Shown: positions 1 through 6,115 of the stretch, piece after piece | Position numbering within the stretch: the stretch's first letter is position 1 | Layout: every line of letters begins with the position of its first letter | Origin: an uncultured Clostridia bacterium | GTDB taxonomy: Bacteria; Bacillota; Clostridia; Christensenellales; Borkfalkiaceae | Reading direction: 5' to 3' | NCBI GenBank assembly: GCA_944338265.1 | Contig: CALVLO010000065.1 | Span: 1-8,000, forward strand | DNA length: 8,000 nucleotides | Program-made: the position numbers and the translations under genes | The notes under the pieces: generated by a model | What the model was told of the DNA's origin: nothing | What the model saw: only the letters and a program-made list of their open reading frames with translations | The model's database searches: none

Positions 1-1
1 T

Positions 2-2086
2 GTGCTCGGGGAACTCATCCACAACGAGGATGTGACGGCGCGCATCAGGGCGCGGGGACTCGTCGTCGTGGAGACGCTCGGCGAAGTTCCCGATGGCGCA
101 ACGCTCCTCATCCGCTCTCACGGCGTCGGGAAGGCGGTATACGCCGCATGCGAAGCGCGCGCCATCCGCGTGGTCGACTGCACCTGCTCCTTTGTGCGGC
201 GCACGCAGGAGATCGTGGAAAAGGCTTCTCGCGAGGGGAAGACGGTCGTCATTGCGGGGCACGGGGAGCATCCGGAGGTGCGGGGGCTCGTCGGATGGTG
301 TGGGGGTGAGGTGCACGTTTTCGACGGGGCGGAAGCGGACTTTTCCGTCCTTGCGGGAAAAGACGTCGCTTTGGTCTCGCAGACCACCTTTTCCGTGCAA
401 AGATTTTCCGAAATTGCCGAAAATATTCAAAAAGTACGTCCAAAAACAGTTGAGATTTTCCAAACAATTTGCTATACTACTGTTTGCAGGCAAAAAGAGA
501 CGGAAGAGATCGCGCGGCGTTCGGATGCGGTGCTCGTGATCGGCGGTCTCAACAGCAGCAATACCAACAAATTGGGCGAGATCGCGTCTGAGTTTTGTAA
601 GCAGGTGTTCCGCTTAAAAAATGCAGACGGTTTCGAATATGAAAAAATCAAAAATTTTAAGAGGGTCGGCGTCGTAGCGGGAGCGAGCACTCCCGATTGG
701 CTGACCTCGGAGGTTCTCAGCAAAATGGCAGAAAACAACGCGGAAGTACAAAACGAGACGGTCGCTCAGGCGCAGGAGCCCGTCGCAGAGGAAACGGTAA
801 AGGCGGCTCCCGAAGCGGAAGCGGCAGAGCCCACGATGGCGAACGTCCTTGCCAATATCGACCGTGAGACGCCCTACAAGCGCGGGCAGCTGCTCACCGT
901 AAAGATCGTCTCTGCGAAAGAAGAGGGCGTATATGTATCCGTTTCGGGCAAGGGCGAGATCCTTGTCGAAAAATCCGAACTCGACTGCGAGGAGTACGAC
1001 CGCGCGGCATATGCGGAAAAGGTCGGCGACAGCATCGACGTTATGGTCGTCGATACCAAGCCCGTCAAACTTTCCGAGAAGGCAGTCAAAAAGGTCAAGG
1101 AAGACGAAGCGCTTTTGAAGGACGTGGAGGAGGGCAACGAGTTCTCCGTCGTCTGCACGGGCTTCAACAAGGGCGGGCTCACGGCGGAGCTCGGCAGCTA
1201 TGCGGTGTTCGTTCCCGCACGCGAGATCCGCGCGGGCTATGTAAAGGAACTCGATAAGATGGTGGGCAAGAAGCTCCGCCTCAAGATGCTCGAGATCAGA
1301 AGAGAGCGCAGAAAGGAGATCATCGCCTCGCAGCGCGTTATCCTCGAAGCGGAGAAGGCTGCGCGGGATGCCGCCAAGGCGGAGCGCGAAGCCGCATTCT
1401 TCGATTCCATCAACGTTGGCGACGTCGTCGAGGGCAAGGTGGAGAGAGTTACCTCCTTCGGCGCCTTCGTTTCCGTGAACGGCTTCGATTGCCTTGCACA
1501 CATCTCCGATCTTTCTTGGACGGGCGTCAAGGAAGTGACGGACGTTTTGGAGATCGGCAAGACGTATGAGTTCAAGGTCCTTAAGATCGACCGCGAGAAC
1601 AAGAAAGTCTCCATCGGCTACAAGCAGCTGCAGCCCCGTCCTTGGGACACCGCCGCAGAGCGCTATGCCGAGGGCGATATCGTCCACGGCAAAGTCGTGC
1701 GCATCGTTCCCTTCGGTGCGTTTGTCGAGCTCGAAAAGGGCATCGACGGGCTCGTGCATGTCTCGCAGATCACGCATGAATGGCTGGAAAATCCCACCTC
1801 CGCGCTGACCATCGGCGAGGAAGTGGATGCCAAAGTGCTCGCATTCGATCCCGAAGCGCACAAGATCACGCTCTCCATCAAGGCATTGCAGCCCCGCCCT
1901 TGGAACGATCGTGCCGAGCGCGAAGAGCCCCGCGAGGGCGGCGAGAGGCGCCGTTCCCGCAAGCAGAACCGCCGCACCGCGAGCGACTATGCCGATGAGG
2001 CAGAGTACAGAGAGTGGAGCGACGGCGGCTTTAGCGGCGCATCCATTGCCGACCTTCTCGGCAACGACAGCGACGAAGACAAATAA
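2..2086 (+). CDS. ispH: IspH (LytB) fused to ribosomal protein S1, 5'-truncated
   Basis: Bifunctional fusion. The N-terminal IspH domain is a 4Fe-4S enzyme that reduces HMBPP to IPP/DMAPP in the last step of the MEP isoprenoid pathway. The C-terminal part is an S1-type RNA-binding protein acting with the ribosome. The reading frame runs off the window start: residue 1 here falls in the conserved LGELIHN motif, so about 35 residues with the first cluster cysteine are missing, and the GTG at position 2 is not the real start. Visible IspH residues are H7, H40 (SHGV), C60, H87/H90, C157 (TIC), the N184-N189 SSN region and GASTP at 227-231. A charged Ala/Glu-rich linker spans about 236-292. Four S1 repeats follow, starting near 296, 378, 473 and 558; the last two are canonical (SFGAFV, PFGAFV) and the first two more divergent. 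The tail is basic, then acidic. IspH-S1 fusions are known in Clostridia. C162, just after the cluster cysteine, is an extra cysteine. Confidence 0.95.
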   Translation: MLGELIHNEDVTARIRARGLVVVETLGEVPDGATLLIRSHGVGKAVYAACEARAIRVVDCTCSFVRRTQEIVEKASREGKTVVIAGHGEHPEVRGLVGWCGGEVHVFDGAEADFSVLAGKDVALVSQTTFSVQRFSEIAENIQKVRPKTVEIFQTICYTTVCRQKETEEIARRSDAVLVIGGLNSSNTNKLGEIASEFCKQVFRLKNADGFEYEKIKNFKRVGVVAGASTPDWLTSEVLSKMAENNAEVQNETVAQAQEPVAEETVKAAPEAEAAEPTMANVLANIDRETPYKRGQLLTVKIVSAKEEGVYVSVSGKGEILVEKSELDCEEYDRAAYAEKVGDSIDVMVVDTKPVKLSEKAVKKVKEDEALLKDVEEGNEFSVVCTGFNKGGLTAELGSYAVFVPAREIRAGYVKELDKMVGKKLRLKMLEIRRERRKEIIASQRVILEAEKAARDAAKAEREAAFFDSINVGDVVEGKVERVTSFGAFVSVNGFDCLAHISDLSWTGVKEVTDVLEIGKTYEFKVLKIDRENKKVSIGYKQLQPRPWDTAAERYAEGDIVHGKVVRIVPFGAFVELEKGIDGLVHVSQITHEWLENPTSALTIGEEVDAKVLAFDPEAHKITLSIKALQPRPWNDRAEREEPREGGERRRSRKQNRRTASDYADEAEYREWSDGGFSGASIADLLGNDSDEDK
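450..478 (+). promoter_or_regulatory. Candidate internal sigma-A promoter within the ispH part
   Basis: TTGAGA (450-455) and TATACT (473-478) are separated by exactly 17 nt, each one mismatch from consensus. A TG dinucleotide at 470-471 adds an extended -10. The expected transcript start is near 485. The stretch from about 405 to 490 is conspicuously AT-rich and uses codons (ATT, CCA, ACA, ACT, GTT) that the rest of the gene mostly avoids. It would drive transcription of the last part of IspH and all of S1. The overlap with the conserved Thr-Ile-Cys coding motif means chance cannot be excluded. Confidence 0.5.
709..727 (+). promoter_or_regulatory. Candidate internal ribosome binding site and start for free S1
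   Basis: GGAGG at 709-713 precedes an ATG at 725-727 by 11 nt. This ATG is in frame with the fusion (residue 242) and sits exactly where the IspH domain ends and the acidic linker begins (MAENNAEV). Initiation here would give a 453-residue protein with all four S1 repeats and no IspH. The spacing is slightly long for an ideal site, and GGAGG also encodes conserved protein sequence, so this remains inference. Confidence 0.4.
1631..1905 (+). repeat. Repeated LQPRPW module ending S1 repeats 3 and 4
   Basis: The 17-nt segments at 1631-1647 and 1889-1905 differ at only two positions, and both encode QPRPW(D/N) followed by an AER-containing stretch. They close the third and fourth S1 domains in equivalent positions. 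This is most simply a trace of S1 domain duplication kept by protein function, not a mobile repeat. Confidence 0.6.
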
Positions 2087-2100
2087 GTTAAAAATATCTG

Positions 2101-2128
2101 AAAAATCCGCTTAATCGCGGATTTTTTT
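2101..2128 (+). terminator. Rho-independent terminator of ispH-S1
   Basis: A 10-bp perfect stem (2101-2110 with 2117-2126) closes a 6-nt loop and runs into seven T residues at 2122-2128. It starts 14 nt after the stop codon of the fusion gene, separating it from htpG. The A-rich left arm could give weak function on the other strand as well. Confidence 0.85.
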
Positions 2129-2155
2129 GTTTATATATCCTTTGAACGTTATAAC
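2127..2155 (+). promoter_or_regulatory. Weak candidate promoter for htpG
   Basis: TATAAC at 2150-2155 is one mismatch from the -10 consensus. A poor TTGTTT lies 17 nt upstream at 2127-2132, overlapping the terminator T-run. The predicted transcript start (about 2162) would fall in the ribosome binding site and leave a very short leader, so the assignment is uncertain. I see no CIRCE operator (HrcA site). Confidence 0.3.
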
Positions 2156-2174
2156 ATGTTGAAGGAGCTATCAG

Positions 2175-3983
2175 ATGGAAAAACAGGGCAATATCCGCAT
2201 CGCAAGCGAAAACATGATGCCGATCATCAAAAAGTGGCTGTATTCGGAGAAGGATATCTTCCTCCGCGAGATCGTCGCCAACGCGCAGGACGCGATCACC
2301 AAACATAAAAAGCTCGTGGAGCTCGGCGAGGCGGCAGCCGAAGAGCATTACCGCGTAACGGTGACGGTGGATGCCAAGGCGGGCACGCTGACCGTGGAGG
2401 ATAACGGCATCGGCATGACGGAGGAGGAAGTCGAAAAATACATCACGCAGATCGCCTTCTCGGGCGCTGCGGACTTCGTCGATAAATACGAAAAGGCGGG
2501 CGGAGACGGCATCATCGGGCACTTCGGGCTCGGGTTTTATTCCGCCTATATGGTCTCGGAGGACATTGAGATCTTTACGAGATCGTATAAAGACGGGGCT
2601 GCGGGCGTGCATTGGCAGTCGGACGGCAACGCGACGTACACCATCGGCGATTGCGAGAAAGAGACGCGCGGCACCAAGATCGTGATGCACCTTGCCAAGG
2701 AGGAAAAGGAGTTCTTAAAAGAGAACACCGTGCGCGAGCTTTTGCGCAAGTACTGCTCCTTTATGCCCTACGAAATCTATCTCGATCCCAAGGGCAAGGA
2801 CGATAAGCCCGTCAACGATACGCATCCGCTCTATCTCAAACAGCCCAAGGAATGCACGGAGGAGGAGTATAAGACATTCTACCGCGATACCTTTATGGAC
2901 TTTAACGAGCCGCTCTTCTGGATCCACCTCAACATGGAGTATCCCTTCCGCTTAAAGGGCATCCTCTACTTCCCCAAGGTGAAGAAGCAGGTGGAGCTCG
3001 AGCGCGGCAAGGTCAAACTCTATTGCAATCAGGTGTATATCGCCGATAACATCAAGGAAGTCATCCCCGAATTTTTGATGCTCCTGAACGGCGTGATCGA
3101 CTGCCCGGATATTCCGCTCAACGTTTCGCGCTCCTTCCTGCAAAACGACAGGCAGGTGCAAAAGATCGCCAAGCATATTACAAAGAAGGTCGCCGATAAG
3201 CTTCTCGAACTCTACCGCAACGACCGCGAAAAGTATGAGCGCTGCTGGGGGGATATTTCCACCTTCGTCAAATTCGGTTGCATCAAGGATGAGGAATTTT
3301 ACAAGAAGGTGGAGGAGATCATCGTCTACAAAGATCTTGCGGGGGAATACCGCCCCGTCACCTCCTTCTTTGGCGAGGCAGTCTCGGAAGAGGATGCCAA
3401 AAACGGCAAGGAGCCGCAGGCGGTGTACTATGTCTCCGATGAGAACAAGCAGGCGCAGTATATTAAAATGTTCAAGGATGCGGGACTGGACGCCATCTAT
3501 TGTGATACCTATATCGATCCGCACTTTTTGAGCTATTTGGAGTACAAAAATCCTACCCGCGTGCGCTTTATGCGCATCGATGCCGATGTTGCGGGGGCAC
3601 TCAAAGAGGAGAGCGGCGAGGATGAGGCGCTCAAAAAGATCTTTGAAAAGGCGCTCGAGGGCAAGCACGTCACCGTGAAGACGGAGACGCTCAAAGACGG
3701 GAGCGTTCCTGCCATCGTCAATGTCTCCGAATTTGTGCGCCGCATGAGCGAGATGCACACCTTCTACGGGATGGGTGAATCGCCTGTGGACGTGACGCTC
3801 ATCGTCAACGCGGCAAATCCGGCGGTGCAGGCGCTCAAAGAGGCGGATGAAGAGGCGCAGGGGAAGGCTGCGGAGCAGATCTATTACCTCGCGCTCATGA
3901 ATTACCGCCAACTCACGCCCGAAGAGCTTGCGGCATTTGTGGCGACCAACAGCCTTCTCCTTGAAAAATATCTGAAAAAATAA
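2175..3983 (+). CDS. htpG: Molecular chaperone HtpG (bacterial Hsp90)
   Basis: Cytosolic ATP-dependent Hsp90 chaperone that works as a homodimer. At 602 residues it is close to the usual HtpG length. The N-terminal GHKL ATPase domain shows the family signature YSEKDIFLRE at 23-32 with E32, N36 and D39. DNGIGMT lies at 76-82 and the glycine-rich lid GHFGLGFYSAYMV at 115-127. The middle domain contains NVSRSFLQ at 316-323, whose R319 corresponds to the catalytic arginine that contacts ATP. A C-terminal dimerisation region follows. The start ATG is well supported by AAGGAG at 2162-2167, 7 nt upstream. The N-box reads NAQDA instead of the common NASDA. The gene stands alone, between the ispH-S1 terminator and the cold-shock promoter. 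No clear terminator follows it, so some read-through into the next gene is possible. Confidence 0.97.
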   Translation: MEKQGNIRIASENMMPIIKKWLYSEKDIFLREIVANAQDAITKHKKLVELGEAAAEEHYRVTVTVDAKAGTLTVEDNGIGMTEEEVEKYITQIAFSGAADFVDKYEKAGGDGIIGHFGLGFYSAYMVSEDIEIFTRSYKDGAAGVHWQSDGNATYTIGDCEKETRGTKIVMHLAKEEKEFLKENTVRELLRKYCSFMPYEIYLDPKGKDDKPVNDTHPLYLKQPKECTEEEYKTFYRDTFMDFNEPLFWIHLNMEYPFRLKGILYFPKVKKQVELERGKVKLYCNQVYIADNIKEVIPEFLMLLNGVIDCPDIPLNVSRSFLQNDRQVQKIAKHITKKVADKLLELYRNDREKYERCWGDISTFVKFGCIKDEEFYKKVEEIIVYKDLAGEYRPVTSFFGEAVSEEDAKNGKEPQAVYYVSDENKQAQYIKMFKDAGLDAIYCDTYIDPHFLSYLEYKNPTRVRFMRIDADVAGALKEESGEDEALKKIFEKALEGKHVTVKTETLKDGSVPAIVNVSEFVRRMSEMHTFYGMGESPVDVTLIVNAANPAVQALKEADEEAQGKAAEQIYYLALMNYRQLTPEELAAFVATNSLLLEKYLKK

Positions 3984-4006
3984 GCAATAAATTTGAAAAT
4001 TTGCTC

Positions 4007-4035
4007 TTGACAATGCCGCTGTATGCGCGTATAAT
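4007..4035 (+). promoter_or_regulatory. Perfect consensus sigma-A promoter of the cold-shock gene
   Basis: TTGACA (4007-4012) and TATAAT (4030-4035) are both exact consensus hexamers with the optimal 17-nt spacer. The predicted transcript start is near 4042. This is the strongest promoter in the window and suggests a highly expressed cold-shock mRNA, possibly controlled mainly after transcription. Confidence 0.9.
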
Positions 4036-4041
4036 AGAGAA

Positions 4042-4113
4042 GGTGCGAATTGGCATGACCCGTGACGCAGCAGTGCGTTCGTTTTGCAACTGCGCGCCGA
4101 GGAGGATAACGGT
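4042..4113 (+). promoter_or_regulatory. Cold-shock gene 5' leader with alternative hairpins
   Basis: The roughly 72-nt leader contains a short hairpin, ACGCA (4065-4069) with TGCGT (4074-4078) around GCAG. A second, mutually exclusive pairing joins GCAGTGC (4070-4076) to GCAACTGC (4086-4093) with one bulged base. The second stem ends 5 nt before the strong ribosome binding site GAGGAGGA (4099-4106). Known cspA mRNAs have temperature-responsive leaders; whether this one switches is inference. No Cold-box motif was confirmed. Confidence 0.35.
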
Positions 4114-4326
4114 ATGAACGGAACTGTGAAGTGGTTCAACGACGGAAAGGGCTACGGCTTCATCGCCGGCGATGAGGGCGGGGACGATGTGTTCGTCCAT
4201 TTCTCCGCCATTCAGACGGAGGGCTTCCGCACGTTGAAAGAGGGGCAGAAGGTCTCTTACGAGACGGAACCTGACCCCAAAGACGCAGGCAAGCTCCGCG
4301 CGATCAACGTCGTGCCCCTTTCCTGA
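4114..4326 (+). CDS. Cold-shock protein (CspA family)
   Basis: A 70-residue single cold-shock domain, a small cytosolic beta-barrel that binds single-stranded RNA and DNA and acts as an RNA chaperone. The family pattern starts at once with the TVKWF segment (residues 4-8). RNP1 is KGYGFI at 12-17 and RNP2 is VFVHF at 26-30, followed by SAIQ and a GFRTLKEGQ turn. The ATG at 4114 is chosen because GAGGAGGA lies 8 nt upstream and the family N-terminus begins there; the longer in-frame extension to 4084 is not supported. The C-terminal strand region (PKDAGKLRAINV) departs from the common GPQAANV-type ending. The gene has its own consensus promoter and ends in a shared bidirectional terminator, so it is monocistronic. 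The specific paralogue (cspA, B, C or D) cannot be told. Confidence 0.96.
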   Translation: MNGTVKWFNDGKGYGFIAGDEGGDDVFVHFSAIQTEGFRTLKEGQKVSYETEPDPKDAGKLRAINVVPLS

Positions 4327-4332
4327 AAAGAA

Positions 4333-4373
4333 GCAAAAAAAGAAGGCGCTTTGAAAGCGCCTTCTTTTTTTGC
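4333..4373. terminator. Bidirectional terminator, 41-bp perfect palindrome
   Basis: The sequence is a perfect inverted repeat of 20-bp arms around a single central G at 4353. It has a GC-rich core (AAGGCGC/GCGCCTT) flanked by seven A on the left and seven T on the right. Read on either strand this gives a strong hairpin followed by a U-run. It lies 6 nt after the cold-shock stop and 2 nt before the spoVG stop (minus strand), so it can end both convergent transcripts. Confidence 0.93.
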
Positions 4374-4375
4374 GT

Positions 4376-4645
4376 TCAGCCTTTTTCCGCAAGCATGCTG
4401 CGGAATTCCGCGAGGATCGCATTTTGCAAGAGCTCGCGCGTCTCCGAGTTGAGCGGATGCGCAATATCCTTATACTTTCCCTCCGCCGTCTTTCTGCTCG
4501 GCATTGCGATCGCGAACCCGTCTTCGCGTTCAAAGATCTTAATGTCGTGCACGACGAAGCACTCATCGATGGTGACGGATGCCACCGCCTTGAGTTTGCC
4601 TTCAGGATTACGCACTTCGCGGATGCGAATATCTCCGATGGTCAT
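4376..4645 (-). CDS. spoVG: Septation/sporulation regulator SpoVG
   Basis: An 89-residue SpoVG protein, a small nucleic-acid-binding regulator that in Bacillota affects asymmetric septation, sporulation and cell-surface gene expression and is also kept in some non-sporulating species. Recognised by the order of conserved segments: an N-terminal DIRIREV strand (residues 5-11), KAVASVTIDECFVVHDIKI (about 19-37), AMPSRK with TAEGKYKDIAHPLNS (about 48-67) and a C-terminal helix. The family often has a longer acidic tail; this copy ends soon after the helix. The start is fixed by AGGAGGG (plus-strand positions 4653-4659), 7 nt upstream of the ATG. It is transcribed away from murC and converges on the cold-shock gene. 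The Bacillus gene is sigma-H dependent; I could not find a convincing sigma-H site here. Confidence 0.95.
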   Translation of the reverse strand: MTIGDIRIREVRNPEGKLKAVASVTIDECFVVHDIKIFEREDGFAIAMPSRKTAEGKYKDIAHPLNSETRELLQNAILAEFRSMLAEKG

Positions 4646-4681
4646 GTTTCTGCCCTCCTAACACTCCCTTACTTGCTCACT

Positions 4682-4710
4682 ATATTACCATATTTTTCGG
4701 ACAAATACAA
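4682..4710 (-). promoter_or_regulatory. Weak candidate promoter for spoVG
   Basis: On the minus strand TTGTAT (4710-4705) and TAATAT (4687-4682) are 17 nt apart, matching consensus at 3 and 4 of 6 positions. An overlapping TATAGT could serve as the -10 instead. The predicted transcript start is about 30 nt upstream of the start codon, which leaves room for the AGGAGGG site. Confidence 0.35.
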
Positions 4711-4760
4711 TAATTTTCCCTAAAAAAATCCATCTTTTTCACGCATCTGCAAAAAAATTG

Positions 4761-4790
4761 GTCACAAAATGCCCAAGTGATGCATAAAAT
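4761..4790 (+). promoter_or_regulatory. Candidate promoter placing the murC transcript start at its ATG
   Basis: TAAAAT at 4785-4790 (5 of 6 to consensus) follows GTCACA at 4761-4766 (4 of 6) with an 18-nt spacer. Transcription would begin about 6-7 nt after the -10, around 4797, essentially at the ATG of murC (4796). Together with the missing Shine-Dalgarno sequence this suggests a leaderless or near-leaderless mRNA, but the match is modest and the region is AT-rich. Confidence 0.3.
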
Positions 4791-4795
4791 GCGGT

Positions 4796-6115
4796 ATGTC
4801 TCCTCAATTTCTTTTCCCGGAAGGCGCGTGTTACTTTATCGGGATCGGCGGCGTGAGCATGAGTGCGCTTGCGCTCCTTCTCAAGGAGCGCGGGGTCCGC
4901 GTCCGCGGCTGCGATGCCCGCGAAAACATGTTTGTAAGAAAGCTGCGTGCCCGCGGCATCCCCGTGTTGATCGGGGAGGAGGATTTTGAGGAGTCCACCG
5001 TTGTCTATACGGAGGCGGTCGATGTGCATGCCGCCTGCCTCGAACGCGCGCGGAGGGCGGGGAAACGCCTTCTCGGCCGCGCGGAGCTGCTCGGACGCAT
5101 TGCGGAGGAATATCCGCACGTCCTTGCGGTCTCGGGGTGCCACGGCAAGACTTCGACGACGGCGATGCTCGCGCATATTTTCGCGCGCGCTCGCCGCGCT
5201 TTTACCTGCCATATCGGAGGTGAGGATCTCGGCTTCGGCAACTATACCTGCACGGGCGGGGAATATTTTCTCACGGAGGCGTGTGAATTCCGCCGCAGTT
5301 TTTTGCAGCTCAAGCCGGAGATCGCCATCGTGCTGAATACCGATCTCGACCATACCGATTGCTATCACGACGAGGCTGCGCTGCTTTCCGCCTACCGCAC
5401 GTTTGCAGCGGGGGCAAAGCGCGCCGTCGTCAATGCCGACGATGCGGGCGCGCGCGATTTTCCGCATGCGCTCTCGTTCGGGCTTGCGGCGGGGGAGATC
5501 CGCGCCAAAAATCTGTTCGAAACGGAGGAGCGCTACGCCTTTACGGTGACGGAAGGGGGTATTCCCGCCGTGCGCGTGCGGCTTGCCGTGCAGGGGAAAA
5601 TGCAGGTCTGCAACGCGCTCGCCGCATATGCGGCGGCGCGCCTTTGCGGGCTCACGCCTGCGGAGATCGCGGCGGGCTTGGCGGAGTTCCGCGGCGTAAA
5701 GCGGCGTTTTGAGCGCGTGGGGACGCTCGGCGGCGTGTCCGTCATTTGCGATTATGCCCATCACCCGCGGGAGATCGCCGCCGCGTTGGATGCGGCAGAG
5801 GGGCTGTGCGCGGGCACGGTGCGCCTCGTTTTTCAGCCGCATACCTATACGCGCACGCGCGATCTGATGAAAGATTTTGTTCGCGTACTCAAACGGGCAG
5901 AGTCGCCCGTCATCTACAGAACATATGCCGCGCGGGAGCCCTTTCTCTTTGAGGGGAGCGCTGCGGCGCTTGCGTCGCGCCTGCCCGAAGCCCGCTATGT
6001 GCAGTCTCCCGAAAACTTAAAGACCCGTCTCCTCGAAACGCTCGGGAAGACGGATCTCGTGCTCGTGCTCGGCGCGGGCGATATTTACGAGATAGCGCTC
6101 TCTCTTTTGGATTGA
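4796..6115 (+). CDS. murC: UDP-N-acetylmuramate--L-alanine ligase MurC
   Basis: Cytoplasmic ATP-dependent Mur ligase that adds the first amino acid, L-alanine, to UDP-MurNAc in peptidoglycan precursor synthesis. The 439 residues are near the usual 440-480. The N-terminal UDP-binding domain has GIGGVSM at 16-22. The central ATPase domain has the P-loop GCHGKTST at 114-121, EACEFRRSF at 161-169 and NTDLDHTD at 181-188. The C-terminal domain has DYAHHPREI at 319-327, QPHTYTRT at 347-354 and LGAGDIYEI near 425-433. The EAC(E)xRRSF and DYAHHP motifs identify MurC among Mur ligases. The P-loop carries Cys and Ser where Thr is usual (GTHGKTT). An in-frame TGA at 4778-4780 leaves ATG 4796 as the first usable start; no clear ribosome binding site precedes it. 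The gene is divergent from spoVG, and its stop directly abuts the stop of the convergent ATPase gene. Confidence 0.96.
   Translation: MSPQFLFPEGACYFIGIGGVSMSALALLLKERGVRVRGCDARENMFVRKLRARGIPVLIGEEDFEESTVVYTEAVDVHAACLERARRAGKRLLGRAELLGRIAEEYPHVLAVSGCHGKTSTTAMLAHIFARARRAFTCHIGGEDLGFGNYTCTGGEYFLTEACEFRRSFLQLKPEIAIVLNTDLDHTDCYHDEAALLSAYRTFAAGAKRAVVNADDAGARDFPHALSFGLAAGEIRAKNLFETEERYAFTVTEGGIPAVRVRLAVQGKMQVCNALAAYAAARLCGLTPAEIAAGLAEFRGVKRRFERVGTLGGVSVICDYAHHPREIAAALDAAEGLCAGTVRLVFQPHTYTRTRDLMKDFVRVLKRAESPVIYRTYAAREPFLFEGSAAALASRLPEARYVQSPENLKTRLLETLGKTDLVLVLGAGDIYEIALSLLD

Noticed and set aside
2..4. GTG at position 2 as the true start of the ispH fusion
   Set aside because: It falls within the conserved LGxLIHN motif, with the N-terminal cluster cysteine region missing, so the gene simply continues upstream of the window.
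614..1861. Long open frame (415 codons) on the minus strand opposite the S1 region
   Set aside because: It is antisense to a clearly conserved gene, shows no recognisable domain, and such frames are expected opposite GC-rich codon usage.
3983..4006. Possible terminator after htpG
   Set aside because: Only interrupted AT-rich pairing (AGCA/TGCT plus AATT/AATT) with no T-run; it overlaps the cold-shock -35 region.
2952..4139. Long open frame (395 codons) on the minus strand opposite htpG
   Set aside because: Antisense shadow of htpG that also runs across the cold-shock promoter and leader; no family features.
4670..4725. Sigma-H promoter for spoVG as in Bacillus
   Set aside because: GGAAAAT and GAAAAAT segments occur but do not fit the AGGAWWT and GAAT elements with correct spacing.
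4739..5842. Long open frame (367 codons) on the minus strand opposite murC
   Set aside because: Arg/Ala-rich antisense composition and no motif; the murC frame carries all expected catalytic motifs.
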